From positions 13,350,195-13,414,194 of the forward strand of contig CM033394.1 of assembly GCA_019426215.1 (NCBI GenBank): DNA of 64,000 bases, in the 5' to 3' direction. The stretch is from Buddleja alternifolia. Taxonomy: Eukaryota; Streptophyta; Magnoliopsida; Lamiales; Scrophulariaceae. The position numbers were made by a program, and so were the translations under genes. Positions 46,638 through 58,399 of the stretch are shown piece by piece; positions within the stretch are counted from its first letter, which is position 1; each line of letters opens with the position of its first letter. The notes under the pieces are model-generated. The model was not told the origin of the DNA and did not search any database. It worked only from the letters and a program-made list of their open reading frames with translations.

Positions 46638-47446
46638 GTTATCACCTTGAGATCTTTATAAGTTTGTAATTAACGAATTAGCGATGTGAGCTTGACACTA
46701 GTTTCATCTTTGGTCGCTAGGAATTCTACCCATGTATAACGAGAGAAATCATCAACTATTACTAGCGAGTACTTTTACCACTAACACTCATAATTTGAAT
46801 AGGTCCAAACAAACCTAGATGCAATAGTTCAAGAATTCTAGAAGTAGATAGGTATGGTTTCTTCTTAAAAGATGATTTAACTTGTTTACCCATTTGACAT
46901 GCATCACATAAGTGATTTTTCTGAAAGGAACCTTTAGGTAATCCCTCTACTAGATTTAGTGATATTAATCGAGAGATTGCCTTAAACTTGAGGTGATTCA
47001 TTTTTCTACGTCATAACCAACCCAATTCATTATGACTTTTAGCAACAAAGCACGTGGGGTTGTTATCAATTGTAGAATCCCAATCTACTAAATACACATT
47101 GTTTGTTCTTTTTCCTCTTAATTTAGTAGACTTAGTCTTACCGTCGTTAACATAGCAGAAGTCACTTGAAAATTTTACTTCAAAGCCTTTATCATAAAAA
47201 TTGACTAATGCTTAACAAATTATGCTTAAGACCCTCAACATAATATACATCACTAATCATGATGTTCCCCCTATGCATGATACCTATACCTTTGGTTTTA
47301 CCTTTGGAGTTATCACCGAATATAACTTGAGGACCGTTGGTAGCTTGATAGTTGACTAGAAGATCTTTGGAACTCGTCATGTGTCTTGACGATCCACTAT
47401 CAATGTACCAAACTGAGGTATCGGTGTTGGCTCGAGGTACCTGCAT
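46638..47446 (-). pseudogene. pol fragment of C3: protease and start of integrase
   Basis: The start MQVPRAN (47446) and an intact protease DSG are followed by a frameshift at about 47205, where a run of A is one base longer. The integrase finger region ([21 protein letters not shown]) follows at 47001-46762, then a further frameshift, and sequence matching the catalytic core stops at about 46638. The catalytic residues beyond RSDRG, reverse transcriptase and RNase H are deleted. Confidence 0.87.
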
Positions 47447-47459
47447 TTAAAGGACAGTT

Positions 47460-49702
47460 CTAATTCTTTTTAGGTACCCATGTTGACTTGGGTCCTTCAA
47501 CGTTAGTAACTTTAGTTTGAATTAAAACTTTAGGAACCCATATTTGCCTAGTCTTCATTGTAGTAATACTAGCCTTCATGAGTTTCACATTATGTGGTGT
47601 GTGCTTTTTTGTTCACCTTGTGTTGTGTGTGCTTTTTGGGTGTATAAAAATATCCTCGATTATAGTAGTAATCATAATCATAGTCATAATCATAATCATC
47701 ATAGTATCGATAATATGATCTTGACTATCTTGGATATTGACACTGGTATTTCGTTGGCGCTGGCTTGGGTTGCACTTTTGGTGCTTGTTGCTTAGCGCTT
47801 GATTCACAGTGGCCAGGTTTATCCTTAGCCTTTTGAGCGTTGGGACGAACCCGTCTTTGAGAATCATTTGCTTTCGCCTTACCCTTGCCTAAGTTAGCTT
47901 TAGCTTTCTCATTTGGCCTCGTACCATTGTCGCTTGGTTCATTCAGAGTTTGACTTTGTGAACCTTTCTCAACAAAGAAAACACTCTTTCCTTTGTTGTT
48001 CGCCGTAACATTAGATTTATTTGGTTGTTTACTGAATTTATTGCATCCTAAACTGGTATTTTCACCAAAAATTCTTGTTACCTCAGTCACATTATCCAAC
48101 TTTCTTGAAGCTTTTGATAATGATGAGATGAGTTGCTCTGATTTGGCAAGTCTAGCGATCAGATCAGCTTCTCTCTTGACTATTATATCAAGATCGCTTT
48201 TCAATTGAGTAATTTCACTCTCAAGCAATTGGTTCTTCTCAATGCATTGTTCCTGAACTTGCAACTCTGCTTTGAGTGTTACTTTATCACTTGTGAGCGA
48301 TGAAATAATATCGAAGTGATTTTGATATATTTTGGGGGCATCTTGACAATCTTTATAATATTCATTAACTTTGTCAAGTAATTCATCATAAGAAAGAGGA
48401 TGAGATAATTCAGTGGTTACCTCAGATAGAGAATCGTCAGAGGCATCATCATCTCTTGCCATGAGACAAATCAACACTGAGTCGCTTGTTGGCTCATCAT
48501 CACTACTTTCATCTGATGATTCCAATCATCTTCAGCTGCGGAGAATGGTTTAGATTCCGTTAGCAAACCTTGTTGGCGAAGGTTGCTCCTGAATTGGTTT
48601 CTATCCGCATAGTCTTGCCTTGTGGGCTTAGACACATTTGGATAAGGGCAATTTACTTGGCAGTACCCTGGTTTCCTGCAATTATAACACAAATTAGTTT
48701 TCATTTTCTGTTCAGTAGTTAATCGCTTTGAAACAACTGGCGCTGAGAGATTCTGAGTAAGAGTTGTAGGTGCTTGATAAGGAACTGGCGCTACTGGTTG
48801 AGGTACAGAATATACTGGCGCTTGATATTGAGGCGCTGGAGTAGGGAGAGGAGTTTGAAATGAAGTTTGTCCAATAGGATTTCTCTTTTCATATCTTAGA
48901 AATTTCTTGAATTTCTTGACTAATAAAGCCATCTCTTTTTCTTCATTGGATTCCGTTGATTTGACCTTACTAATCGCTTTACCCTTACTTTGGTGGTAGC
49001 GATTAAAGCTCCTGATTCAATCGCTGAAGTCGATGTGTCACTGACTTTACCCAGTGCGAACTCAAATACCTTTAACTCTGAAAACACATGTTCTGGAGTA
49101 AGAGTCTCCAATGTCTGTGATTCTCTCCTAGCAACATTCTTAATTAAATACTTGCTTGGAAGACTTCTGAAAATCTTATTGACCATTTTCTTGTTGGTCG
49201 ATTCCTTGTCTAATGATGCTAACTCTGTAATGAGCAAAGTAAACCTTGCGTCCAATTATTCTAGCGTCTCATTGGGCTGCATCTTGAAATGCTCAAATCT
49301 TTGCATGGATATGGAGAGCTTGTTCTCCTTCATTTGTGCTAAACCTTCACATACTATAGCCAACTTATCCCATATTTCTTTTGACGTCTTACAATGTTTG
49401 ATTTTGTTGAACAATGCATCATTATCTCCTAACGCTAAGTAGAGGGCGCTTCATCCAACATTATCCAGATTAGCTCTTTTTCTATCATCTGGCGTCCATT
49501 CTAACTTGGGTTTTTCAACATAACCATCTGGAGTTGCTTCATCAGCTCCTGGTGCTCGACTTATCACTTTCATGATCTTAATAGGGCCATCTGAAATTAC
49601 ATCACACATTTCATTATCGCAAGAGCATAAATACGCGAATGCTCTAAGTTTCCAAGAATCATAGTTTGACTCTACCAACCTAGGCATTTTGTTAAAATCC
49701 AT
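47460..49702 (-). pseudogene. gag of C3, frameshifted, zinc-knuckle histidine lost
   Basis: Start MDFNKMPRLVES at 49702. TGA follows DNVG near 49451, identical in position to the stop in C1. The core continues to about 48920, then a frame change leads into a Pro/Gln/Tyr-rich segment and the knuckle (48932-48471). The knuckle reads CYNCRKPGYCQVNC, with Tyr in place of the zinc-binding His. The acidic, coiled-coil and Lys-rich segments follow (48525-47725). An AATCAT-type repeat lies at 47669-47703. The gag stop is at 47460-47462, just before the pol start. Confidence 0.88.
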
Positions 49703-49801
49703 AATGAGATGTTTAAAAGAAAATTTAAAGCGACTAAGTTTTAGAAAAATGGATCTAAACAAGCAGTTACGCTCGAAAACGCTTAGGTTTCTATTTCAAC
49801 C

Positions 49802-49813
49802 ACTCTGATACCA
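49802..49813 (-). promoter_or_regulatory. Primer binding site of C3
   Basis: The reverse complement TGGTATCAGAGT matches the tRNA-iMet site in all but the last base and lies two bases inside the 5' LTR. It confirms the minus orientation. The leader up to the gag start is about 100 bp. Confidence 0.88.
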
Positions 49814-49815
49814 CT

Positions 49816-51311
49816 TGGTGATCCCAAGTGGCATACGAAAGGGTCTAGAAGGGGGGGTTGAATAGACCCTAAAGTCTTTTTTTACTTCAAAAATTTCGTA
49901 TCACTTTTAAAGATTAGAACGTTTAGGAATCTGAGCGCTTGGGTCAGGAGCTTCAGTAACGATAACTTAGACTTAGTGATTTTAGAAATTTACCAAAGTA
50001 GGGTAACGCTTAGATCTCTTAATCAGGGTTAGCACAGCAGAAATGATTTTTAAGCTTTAGCGTTCGTTTTGGTTAAATAGTCGCTTAGCTGTTTAGCTTG
50101 TCTTTTTCAGAATAAATAAGAGAATATAAAACAAGACAATAATTAAAGTAAATAACATAAGAAATTGTAAGGTTCACTGGGTGATATAATCCCAGCTACG
50201 TCCTTCTTCTCCTTTTTCACTTGGAGGGAATTTACTAAGACGATTATCAAAGAATCACACAGAATCTTCTACAAGATAGTAAAGAGGTGAAAATGATCTC
50301 GGGCTCCTTGATTACACAGATTTCAACACCAATGAAGATCTTCTTCTACAAGCTTCTCTCACTCAAAAATACTGCCTGTAAGGGGTTTCAACAACTTTCT
50401 CACTCAGATGAAAGGTTGAGGGTTTAGTCACACAGGATTTTCTGTTTTTGGAAAGATCAAACAACTTGGAATATCTCAGTAGGAGTTTAGGTTTCTTCTT
50501 TGGAAGATGTTTGAGATATTTGTGACTGAATGTATGTAAAAAGCTTGAAAGATTTTTGGCTATGGAGTTTCTAAGCTTTTCTTGAGATAATATTTCAGCA
50601 AAGTTTTCTTGTGTATGCACGTATGTATCTCTCTATTTAGGGTTTGCTGGAATGAAGTATTTATAGGCAATTCTTGGGTTTTGTCCGTTAGACACATGTG
50701 AGCGCGTGTTCTTCACTTAGCGCGTGAATCTGCCTTTTCTCTGACATCCTGAAATCCTCCTGGTTCCAATTGGACAGGAGCAGGTTTGAACTCTGAAAAC
50801 CTGACAGTCTAGTCAAAAGGTGGCTTGTCCACAAGTCATAATAGCTTATCACATTTAATGCTCTTATCAGGTATTTAATGCTTTTGAATTTATTTCCCGT
50901 TGGAAATAAATGTCCGTTGAATGATTGCATTTAAGTCCTTCATGATTTGAGGAATTATTTTAGGTGAATCTGATACTGATTGCTGGAGTGCTTTGAGCGC
51001 TTGATCCATAAATCCTAAAATAGTCCCTTAGCGTTCAACAGACGCTAAGAATGAATCATCATCTTCATTTGACTTCAGATGCTAATCTTCAACTTCTTCT
51101 CCAATAGACTCACCCAGAATTCTATTAGCGATTCAGTATCTAATACTTAGTCTAAAATCTACAAAGATAAAAATTACAAGCCTAACAAAATTACATACTT
51201 TCAAACGCTTATACAATTGATCTATGAAAACAGAAACTTACATTATATTTGGGGTCTAACATAAAGTCCTATCTTGTCATCATCAAAACATCTAACATGA
51301 AATTCCTAACA
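49816..51311 (-). repeat. 5' LTR of C3 (1496 bp)
   Basis: On the minus strand it runs from TGTTAGGAATTTC (51311) to ..CACCA (49816), with the same layout as the C1 LTRs. TATAAATA is at 50658-50665 (minus). It interrupts the LTR of C4. Confidence 0.93.
50658..50665 (-). promoter_or_regulatory. TATA box of C3 5' LTR
   Basis: TATAAATA on the minus strand is at the same LTR position as in B and C1, which supports a family core promoter. Confidence 0.5.
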
Positions 51312-52168
51312 GATGGGTTTTATCAAAGGGTTGTTTGATTTGAAAAGTTCAAACACTTTTGGAATATCTCTTTACGAATGATAGGTCTTCTATGAAGATG
51401 TAAGAGATATTGGTTTGGCTGTAGAGATGTATAAGCTCAAAGATATTTTTGGCTATGGAGGATTTGAGTTGTTAGGATGAGGATAGATTTCAACAGCGTA
51501 AGTGTATATCAAGCTTTCGATAATATTCTTAGTATTTAGGGTTGAGCTATAAAGACTTATTTATAGAATTTTCTTAGGATTTGTCCGTTGAACACAAGCA
51601 GGTGCATGTTTAGTACGGTGCGCGTGAACTGGTCTTTTTCTGATATCTCTGAAAATTCTGCTGCACAGAATTGGTAGCAGACCTACTTTGAGTTCGCAGC
51701 CAATGGGAAAGGCTTATCAGTACGTCAATAGTCCTTATCACATTTAATGCTCTTATCAAGCATTTAATGCATTTGAATTTAATTCCCGTTGGAAGTAAAT
51801 GCCCACTGAATATTGCATTTAAGTCCTTGATTTTGGATTTAATTCAGGTGAAGACAGGCGCTTGTGGCATGATCACCTTGAATGATTCTCAGGCGCTTGG
51901 TAGCCACTTAGAGAATCTCTTTTCTTCAAAATCATCAGAAGTTGGTTTTCGCTTTCACTTTGATAGACTCACCTAGAATTCTATCATAGCTCAAGCACTA
52001 GATACTAATCTAAAACTCATAAAGATAAAAAGCCTTAAAAGAAAATTACAACTCAATAACTTTAAACGCTTAGACGTATTCTAATAAAACAAACTTACAT
52101 AATCTTTGGAGTCTAATATAAAACCTATCTCGTCATCATCAAAACATCTAACATGAAATTTCCAAACA
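51312..52168 (-). repeat. 3' LTR fragment of C4
   Basis: It aligns with 8399-9263 of C2 over its whole length and ends at CCAAACA (52168), the complement of a TGTTTGG start. Its far end was cut off by C3. Next to it, in place of the end of an env-like gene and a polypurine tract, lies the spacer that normally follows pol. Confidence 0.85.
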
Positions 52169-52330
52169 TGATCATTGTCGCTTACTAACTGAAACAAGTA
52201 ATTTTAAAGTTCCCCCTAAAATTGATAACTCATTTCAATTTTGGAAATCACTTAGACTATATAATAAAGTTGATTCCCCCTAAATTATATGCCTATGAAA
52301 AGTATGATGTTTCATGATTAAGCATTTAAA
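52169..52330 (-). other. Post-pol spacer of C4 with polypurine motifs
   Basis: The reverse complement has AGGGGGAA-type motifs at about 52210-52217 and 52273-52280, spaced as in the C1 spacer (16461 and 16528). There is no coding frame. Confidence 0.7.
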
Positions 52331-52520
52331 TCAATCATACCTAATTCACTTCTCAAACTGAGAAAACATTGTCCATTGAGCGCTTTGGTGAAGATATTTG
52401 TCAATTGTTTGTCAGTTCCAATAAAGTGCATGGAGATATCTTTCTTTTGAACATGGTCACGCAAGAAATGGTAACAAATGTCAATATGTTTGGTTCTAGA
52501 ATGAAAAATTGTGTTTTGGA
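52331..52520 (-). pseudogene. pol of C4, RNase H C-terminus
   Basis: The sequence matches the RNase H end of C1 and B (the HFIGT and ALNEQRF region) with stops, and is cut at 52520 by solo LTR F. Pol continues at 54175. Confidence 0.8.
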
Positions 52521-54174
52521 TGTTAGGTTTATGTCCTCAAATGCCGTTAGAGGATTAGAGAAACAAAGGACATTATGAAATTGTAATTGTTATTAATATT
52601 CTTCTAATAAAAGGCTCTTTAGTTGTTTACTATTATATTGACATTTATATATTTTAATCATCTATAAATCCATGAATACAAAAGTTAACTGTATAAGGTA
52701 CTAGAGGAGTTTAACACTTGTGTACTAAAATGGTCTGCAAGTCAAGGATTTCCCAATTGGGCATTGGAAGTAATCAAGACTTGTATGGTATGAGTTTTGA
52801 CAAGAGAAGTACCCGTCAATTACTAGGAAGTTGTGAAGAACTCATATCATAGGTGCATTGATGATGGTAGTGGCACACAAACATGACTCACATTGATTGT
52901 GTCACATGGGTTTTCACTTTTTGACAGTCAATGACAGAATTGATTAAATTGTAATAGGTGTGTTTGAACTTTAGACCTGGGGAATCGAGTTGAAGATATA
53001 CTTGAGACATTAGGTTTGTCATTAGAGTAGTTAGACCCAATTCACCCTTTGGTGGGGTCGACCTCGAGCTGCAACCTAATGGACAAGTAGTAGTCTTAAC
53101 TGATATCCAAGATGGGATTCGTTCCCTCGAAAGTGAACGAAGAATTGTCCAATGCATTTATAAGTAAGTTAGATCTCAAAGTCTTTGGCCAAAGTATTCA
53201 CTGATCTGGACTTATTATAAATATAACATAGAGTCTGAGTTTGACCTAAACCATGACTCTTACTTGACCGCAATAAGGAAACGAAGAGTTTGAATTTACA
53301 CGGTATTTACAATAGGAAAGGTAAACAATGATCTAATCATTTCATCTTATTTGGGATACGATGTGGGCCACCTGACTAGCTAGATGTTACCCACATTCAA
53401 TGGAATCCTCTCATTGCCAAATATAGATAAACCTAAGACTCACGCTTAAAAAGAAAAAATCGAACTATATTGTGGTGAATTTCTTGTAGCAATAATTTAA
53501 GTATTGGATACTTAAAATTAATTAAATGGAATTAATTATTCAGAAAAATAAGTTAGTTTATTTATGCTTTAATTAATCTATTAGTTCTTGAAGAAATAAA
53601 ATTAATTAAATATCCCACCTATTATTTAATTAGATTAATTAATTGAATTGAATTAATTAATTAAACAAAAGATTGGGCTGAGCTCAAATTGGTGCACCAT
53701 AAGGTGCACCTTGACCGTGTGGGGCGGCCTATGAGGTGTCCAACATGGGCTAAAATAAACCCAAGGTTGTAACTTAAGTGATATAGATATATCACTTAAT
53801 TAAACCTAGGTCATAACATAAGTTACAACACATTTGAGCGACAAGGAAAGAAAAACCATCATCTCCCTTCTCTCAAGCCATCGGCCACCATAAGCCTAGA
53901 AGACGAGATTTTTCATTTGAGTTTTCCGGCGAGACAATTAGAGGTAGCACTTTTGGAATTCTCGGATTTTCAATCAATTAGCCGGATCAGTTAGCAAAAG
54001 AATTGAAGAATTCGAAAACAGTGATTCTCCAACAATTTTGCTACAACTGGTAAAGTGTCGATACCTCTATCATACATACGCATGATAAAACCCCGGGATT
54101 GATCCTGTAATGGGAAAATCCAAAAAAAATTAACTACACCGTTTCCGTTGTGTTTTTGTTTTATTTTCCCAACA
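52521..54174 (+). mobile_element. Solo LTR F (1654 bp), distant relative of D1/D2 LTRs
   Basis: The sequence runs TGTTAGG..CCCAACA with TTGGA before it (52516-52520) and TTGGG after it (54175-54179), a 5-bp duplication with one mismatch. Pol of C4 continues on either side. Its start (TGTTAGGTTTATGTCCTCAAATGCC) parallels the reverse complement of the D1 and D2 ends, which puts it in the same broad family but in + orientation. No internal coding region remains. Confidence 0.87.
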
Positions 54175-55364
54175 TTGGGTCATGGCCAAGGCACTTTGGT
54201 TATCACAATAAATAGGGGTAGGACCTAAGATTACTTCATAATCTCTAGGTTGTTGCCTCATCCAAAGGATTTGTGCACAAAAATTGCCAGCGGCTACATA
54301 TTCTGCCTCAGCTGTTGAAGTCTCTATGGATTGTTGTTTCTGACTATGCCATGAAACTAACCAGTCACCAAGAAATTGACATGTAACACTTGTACTTTTT
54401 CTATCAATTTTGCATCCTGCAAAATCTGCATCTGATAACCAATTAGTTCAAAAGGAGAGTGCATTGGATACCATAAGCCCGCATTTTGTGTGTCTTTTAG
54501 GTATTTAAGGATTCTCTTGGAAGCAATTAAGTGTGACTCTTTAGGATCAAATTGAAAGCACACACATGCATACCAAAAACATAATATCAGGTCTACAAGT
54601 AGTTAGATAAAGAAGTGATCCAATGATACCTCTATAATTAGTGATATCGATTTTCTTCCCACTTTCATCTTTATCTAGCTTAAGCATTTAGGTCATTGAA
54701 ATTTTTGAAGATGATGCATTTTTCATACCAAATTTCTTAATCATGTCCCTTGTATATTTAGCTTGGTTTATAAATATACCATTAGGGAGTTGTTTAATTT
54801 GTAATCCTAAGAAGAAAGTTAATTCATCCATCATGTTCATTCAAATTGATCTTGCATTATTTTCGAAAATTTCTCACACAATCGCTTATTAGTAGATCCA
54901 GAGATAATATTATCAACATAAATTTGGACTAAGAGATTATCTTCGTTATAGTTAATTTTAAATAATGTTGTATCAATGCTGCCTTTTGAAAAGCCTTTAC
55001 TAATAACGAAGATACAGAGAGTGTCTTGCCAGGCTCTTGGCATGAAGTTCCCTATCTAATTTTTAGACCATACTTTTGCCATGGTTGTTGTTGCTATACA
55101 TATATTTCTTTCTGGAGTTTACCATTCAGGAAAACACTCTTCACCTACACTATGAATTTGTTAAATGCAGCAAAGGCTAGGAACATCTAAATCAATTCAA
55201 AATGGGCTATTGGAGCATAAGTTTCATCAAGTCGATACCCTCTTCTACACAATAACATGAGCGACTAATCTGGTTTTGTTTCTTATAAAAAGGCCATTCT
55301 CGTCCATTTTGGTCCTGAATACCCATCTAGTCCCAATGACTCCTTGGTGAGTTGGCCTAGGAAC
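54175..55364 (-). pseudogene. pol of C4, RNase H and reverse transcriptase
   Basis: Minus-strand frames at 54563-54357 (RNase H region) and 55043-54837 (reverse transcriptase) match B closely but have stops and frameshifts. The catalytic motif reads YVDN instead of YVDD, so one metal-binding aspartate is gone. The gene is cut at about 55365 by element E1. Confidence 0.86.
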
Positions 55365-55685
55365 TAGGTTGTAAACGAGCCGAGCTCGAGCCGAGCCTTG
55401 TAAAATTTACAGGCTCGAGCTCGAGTTCGTCTCAAATAATTTGAGCTTGAGCTCAATCTCATCGAGCCTAGTTTTTCGAGCTCGAGCTCGGGACAAATGA
55501 GCAAAGTTCGAGCTCAGCTCGTTGGCTCATTCGAGCTCGAGCTCGAGCTCAAGCTCAAGCTCGACTCATTTGCTCGTTTGAATTCGAGCCAAGCTCGAAA
55601 TTTTGGCTAACAAAAACATACCATGTAAATGATAAGTTATGATTCTGAGTCTTTGTATTTCTATATAACGTTCTAATTCTAAGTT

Positions 55686-56051
55686 TAGGGTTTAGGGTTT
55701 AGAACTTAGGGTTTAAATGATTAAGGTTTAGGGTTTAGGGTTATATCTTATATTATTTTCCCTTTTTTTCTTAATCATCGTAACAAAACTAGAATTTTGG
55801 TATAACTCAACAAGTCTTAAATTTCACAACTTAAGTAGTTATTCAATATAGTTCAGGAAAAAAAAAGTGGATAAAATATAGGGTTTAGGACTTAAGGTTT
55901 AGGGTTTAGGGTTCTATCTTGGATTTGTTTTACCTTTTTTGCTTAACCATCGTAACAAAACTAGAATTTTGGTAAGACTCGACAAGTCTTACATTTCAGA
56001 ATTTAAGTTGTTATTTACTATAGTTCAGGAAAAAAAAAGGATAAAATATTG
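55686..56051. repeat. Tandem duplication with TTTAGGG telomere-type repeats inside E1
   Basis: Two units of about 190 bp lie head to tail (about 55686-55878 and 55879-56051). Each begins with several degenerate TTTAGGG repeats and continues with the same AT-rich sequence, ending in AGTTCAGG, an A run and GGATAAAATAT. TTTAGGG is the standard plant telomere repeat, but the arrays are short and internal. Confidence 0.8.
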
Positions 56052-56314
56052 CTTATGTAATGTGGTCACATAAATTTCGATATGCGTATACTGAGTTATC
56101 TTCAAGTAAAATTAATTCTTTACAAAAATATATGCGTATTATTATAAATTTCCTTAAGAGAATATGACAGATGAACAAAATGAAAGCCAATAGTTTGATT
56201 GGATGAAATATTATAATTAAGAATGAAAAATTTAGATGAAAAAGTATTTTTATAATTTTTTTAAATATATTATCTCGTGATTTCTTAATTATTATTATTG
56301 TAATACCATTAGTG

Positions 56315-56345
56315 TGTATATATATATCTATATATATATATATAA
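56315..56345. repeat. TA dinucleotide microsatellite in E1
   Basis: Nearly pure TA repeats interrupted by one C. A shorter TA run follows at about 56450-56463. Confidence 0.85.
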
Positions 56346-56645
56346 CACAAATGAAAATTGGCAGTTAAAACTTAACAGGTGAAGTGTTTATTCAGTATTA
56401 TTTTTTATTAAAAATAATGTATAATTTTGAATATAATAAGTAAACACAAATATATATATATATGTAAATTAACAGTAAAAGCTCGTGAGCCTGCTCACGA
56501 GCTTATGAACACCTAAGTGGAAGCTCGAGCTCGGTTCATCAATAAGCTCGATCTAGCGAAGCTCGGCTCGAGCTCGAGCTAGCGAAGCTCGGCTTGAGCT
56601 CGAGCTGAGCTTTAATCGAGCTGGCTCGGAAGGCTCGCAAACTAT

Positions 56646-56768
56646 CGTCCAAACCTTGCTACGGTCAAATTGGTTAATCTCCTCTTACATTGCTTCAACA
56701 CAACTTAAATCACTAAGCGCTTCATCCACTTTCTCTGATTCCATTTGAGATAGGAAGCTCGCAAATAA
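56646..56768 (-). pseudogene. pol of C4, linker piece between E1 and D2
   Basis: About 120 bp match the integrase-reverse transcriptase linker of C1 and C2 (complement of the SQMESEKVDEALS region). They show that E1 and D2 both inserted into the same pol gene. The piece is cut at 56768 by D2. Confidence 0.8.
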
Positions 56769-58399
56769 TGTTGGGTTTTTACATATAAGACGCAGCGAAA
56801 AGTTTAAATCCCACGATGGTTCATCTTCAATTTCATGTATTCAAGTCATGTTAAAGAAAGTGTACCTTTCTTAGTGTTATTGAAAATTCTGAACCAGCTT
56901 GTGATCCCTTTTCCAAGCAGCAAAACAGCCACTGCCTCTAAATCACCACGCCGGAATTGAAGGCAAAAAATCCTTCTTTTCCTTCCCCTATGGACGGCTA
57001 GAGAGAAAGAGAGAAGTGGAATTCTATGACTTGGAGAGAAAGACAATTATGAGGCTAGGGTTAATTATTTCCACTAGATAGTATTTATACTACACAAGGA
57101 AATAATTAAGCCAAAATTACTAAGGCCTAGGCGTCCATAATGGACGCCCACTTGCGCGTTTTTAAGCCCTCGGGCTTAGTCTATGTATATGATTTTAATT
57201 TAATTAATTAATTAATTAATATTATTTATCCAATAAATAAATTATTAAATAACTAATTAATCCAAGTTAATACTATAATTAATTTCATAAAGAAATTAAT
57301 TAACACATTAACTTAATTAATTAATAAGATCATCTAATAATTTAATTAATTAATTACGATATCAAATATTGAAAAATCTCTCAAATCTTATTCCATAATT
57401 TTTCCTTTGCAATTCTTTTAAGCGTGGCTCTTTAGGTTTGTCCTAAAAGGCAATTGTGAAGAAGCCAAAAGGTTGTGGGTAACACCTAGCCTGTCTCGTG
57501 GCCCACATCGTATCCTAATTGAGAACGAATGAATAGAATCATTACAAACCTTTCACGCTGTGAATACCGTACGAGTACAAACCTTTTACTCTTGTATCCT
57601 AGTCAAATGAGAGTCATGGTTTAGTCAAACTCACAGGACTTGACCATATGCTTAGCTCATAATGAATCAAGGTCACAGAGTATACTCTTATGTCCAACAT
57701 GAGTATCTCTAATGCTTTGGCCAAAGTCTTTGACCTCACCCATTCATGACGGCATAGGATATTTAGCTCATTCACTTATGAGAGAATAAATTCCATTTTG
57801 CTAATCAATTAAGATTTCTACTTGCCCATCAAGCGGCACTTCGAGGTCAACCCCACCAACGGGTGAATTGGATCTAACTACTCTAATGACAGACTTGATA
57901 TTATAAGGACATCTTCAGCATGTTTACTCAGGTCTAAGGTTCACTCGTACCTATCACAACTTATCAGTTTTGTCATTAACTGCCATTAAGTGAAAACCTT
58001 TGTGACATAACTGATGCGAGCCGTGTTTGAACTCATCAATCTCACTGATGAGTCTATAACATAAGTTCCCACTAACATACTCATAGTGTTCGACTGGGAC
58101 TTCCCTGTCAAAACTTATATCATACAAGTCTCTATCCAGTAATGATGTCCATTCAATACTCTCTTCAACTTGCAAACCAATTAAGATACTAAGGATCAAA
58201 CACTTCTAGTGACATTCTCCCTAACCCATAGAAAATAAAAGGTTCGCCTTATTATCAAGGACTATACGTTGTTTATGAAATGTTACAAATGCCTATAAGA
58301 AACAACATGAAATGCCTTTTATTAATATAAGAATGTTTAGTTACAATTAAATGCACGATAATTCTATCCTATATGGCATTTGAGGGTATAACACTAAGA
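56769..58399 (-). repeat. 3' LTR of D2 (1631 bp)
   Basis: Plus-strand ends are TGTTGGG.. and ..CACTAAGA. It aligns along its length with solo LTR D1 (27912-29540) and directly adjoins the polypurine tract. The terminal TG on the minus strand has become TC. Confidence 0.9.

Larger units (their letters stand above)
45845..51311 (-). mobile_element. Element C3: Sirevirus-like copia, internally deleted, 3' end missing
   Basis: On the minus strand the order is 5' LTR (49816-51311), primer site, gag, protease and integrase. A sharp jump at about 46637 then leads to an env-like fragment that ends at element B. Reverse transcriptase, RNase H, the rest of env-like and the 3' LTR are absent. The LTR is closest to that of C1. 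It is inserted in the LTR of C4; the right flank GATGG (51312-51316) would be its target duplication, but the partner is lost. Confidence 0.88.
55365..56645 (+). mobile_element. Element E1: GAGCTC-rich non-autonomous DNA element (possibly hAT-like)
   Basis: Pol of C4 is interrupted by about 1.28 kb whose two ends are packed with GAGCTC/CGAGC repeats in opposite orientation (GTTGTAAACGAGCC at the left, complement of GCGAGCCTTCC at the right). The centre is AT-rich and non-coding. The left end resembles that of E2 (63735 onward, TAGGGGTGTAAATGAGCC). A TAGGGGTG-type end with subterminal repeats is reminiscent of hAT elements. The 8-bp target duplication is degenerate here (GGAACTAG versus CAAACTAT, uncertain), so the superfamily is an inference. 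Strand is arbitrary. Confidence 0.6.
51312..56768 (-). mobile_element. Element C4: old Sirevirus-like copia remnant, host to C3, F, E1 and D2
   Basis: On the minus strand the remnant contains part of the integrase-reverse transcriptase linker, reverse transcriptase, RNase H, the post-pol spacer and a 3' LTR piece joined directly to that spacer. The env-like gene is entirely absent. Four later insertions break it. Its 5' half lies beyond D2, out of the window, or is lost. Its LTR is closest to that of C2. Confidence 0.83.

Noticed and set aside
52369..52578. Open frame across 52520
   Set aside because: It spans the junction between C4 pol and solo LTR F, and is antisense to pol on its left part.
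55686..55920. A chromosome end, because of TTTAGGG repeats
   Set aside because: The repeats are few, degenerate, internal to E1 and flanked on both sides by retrotransposon sequence.
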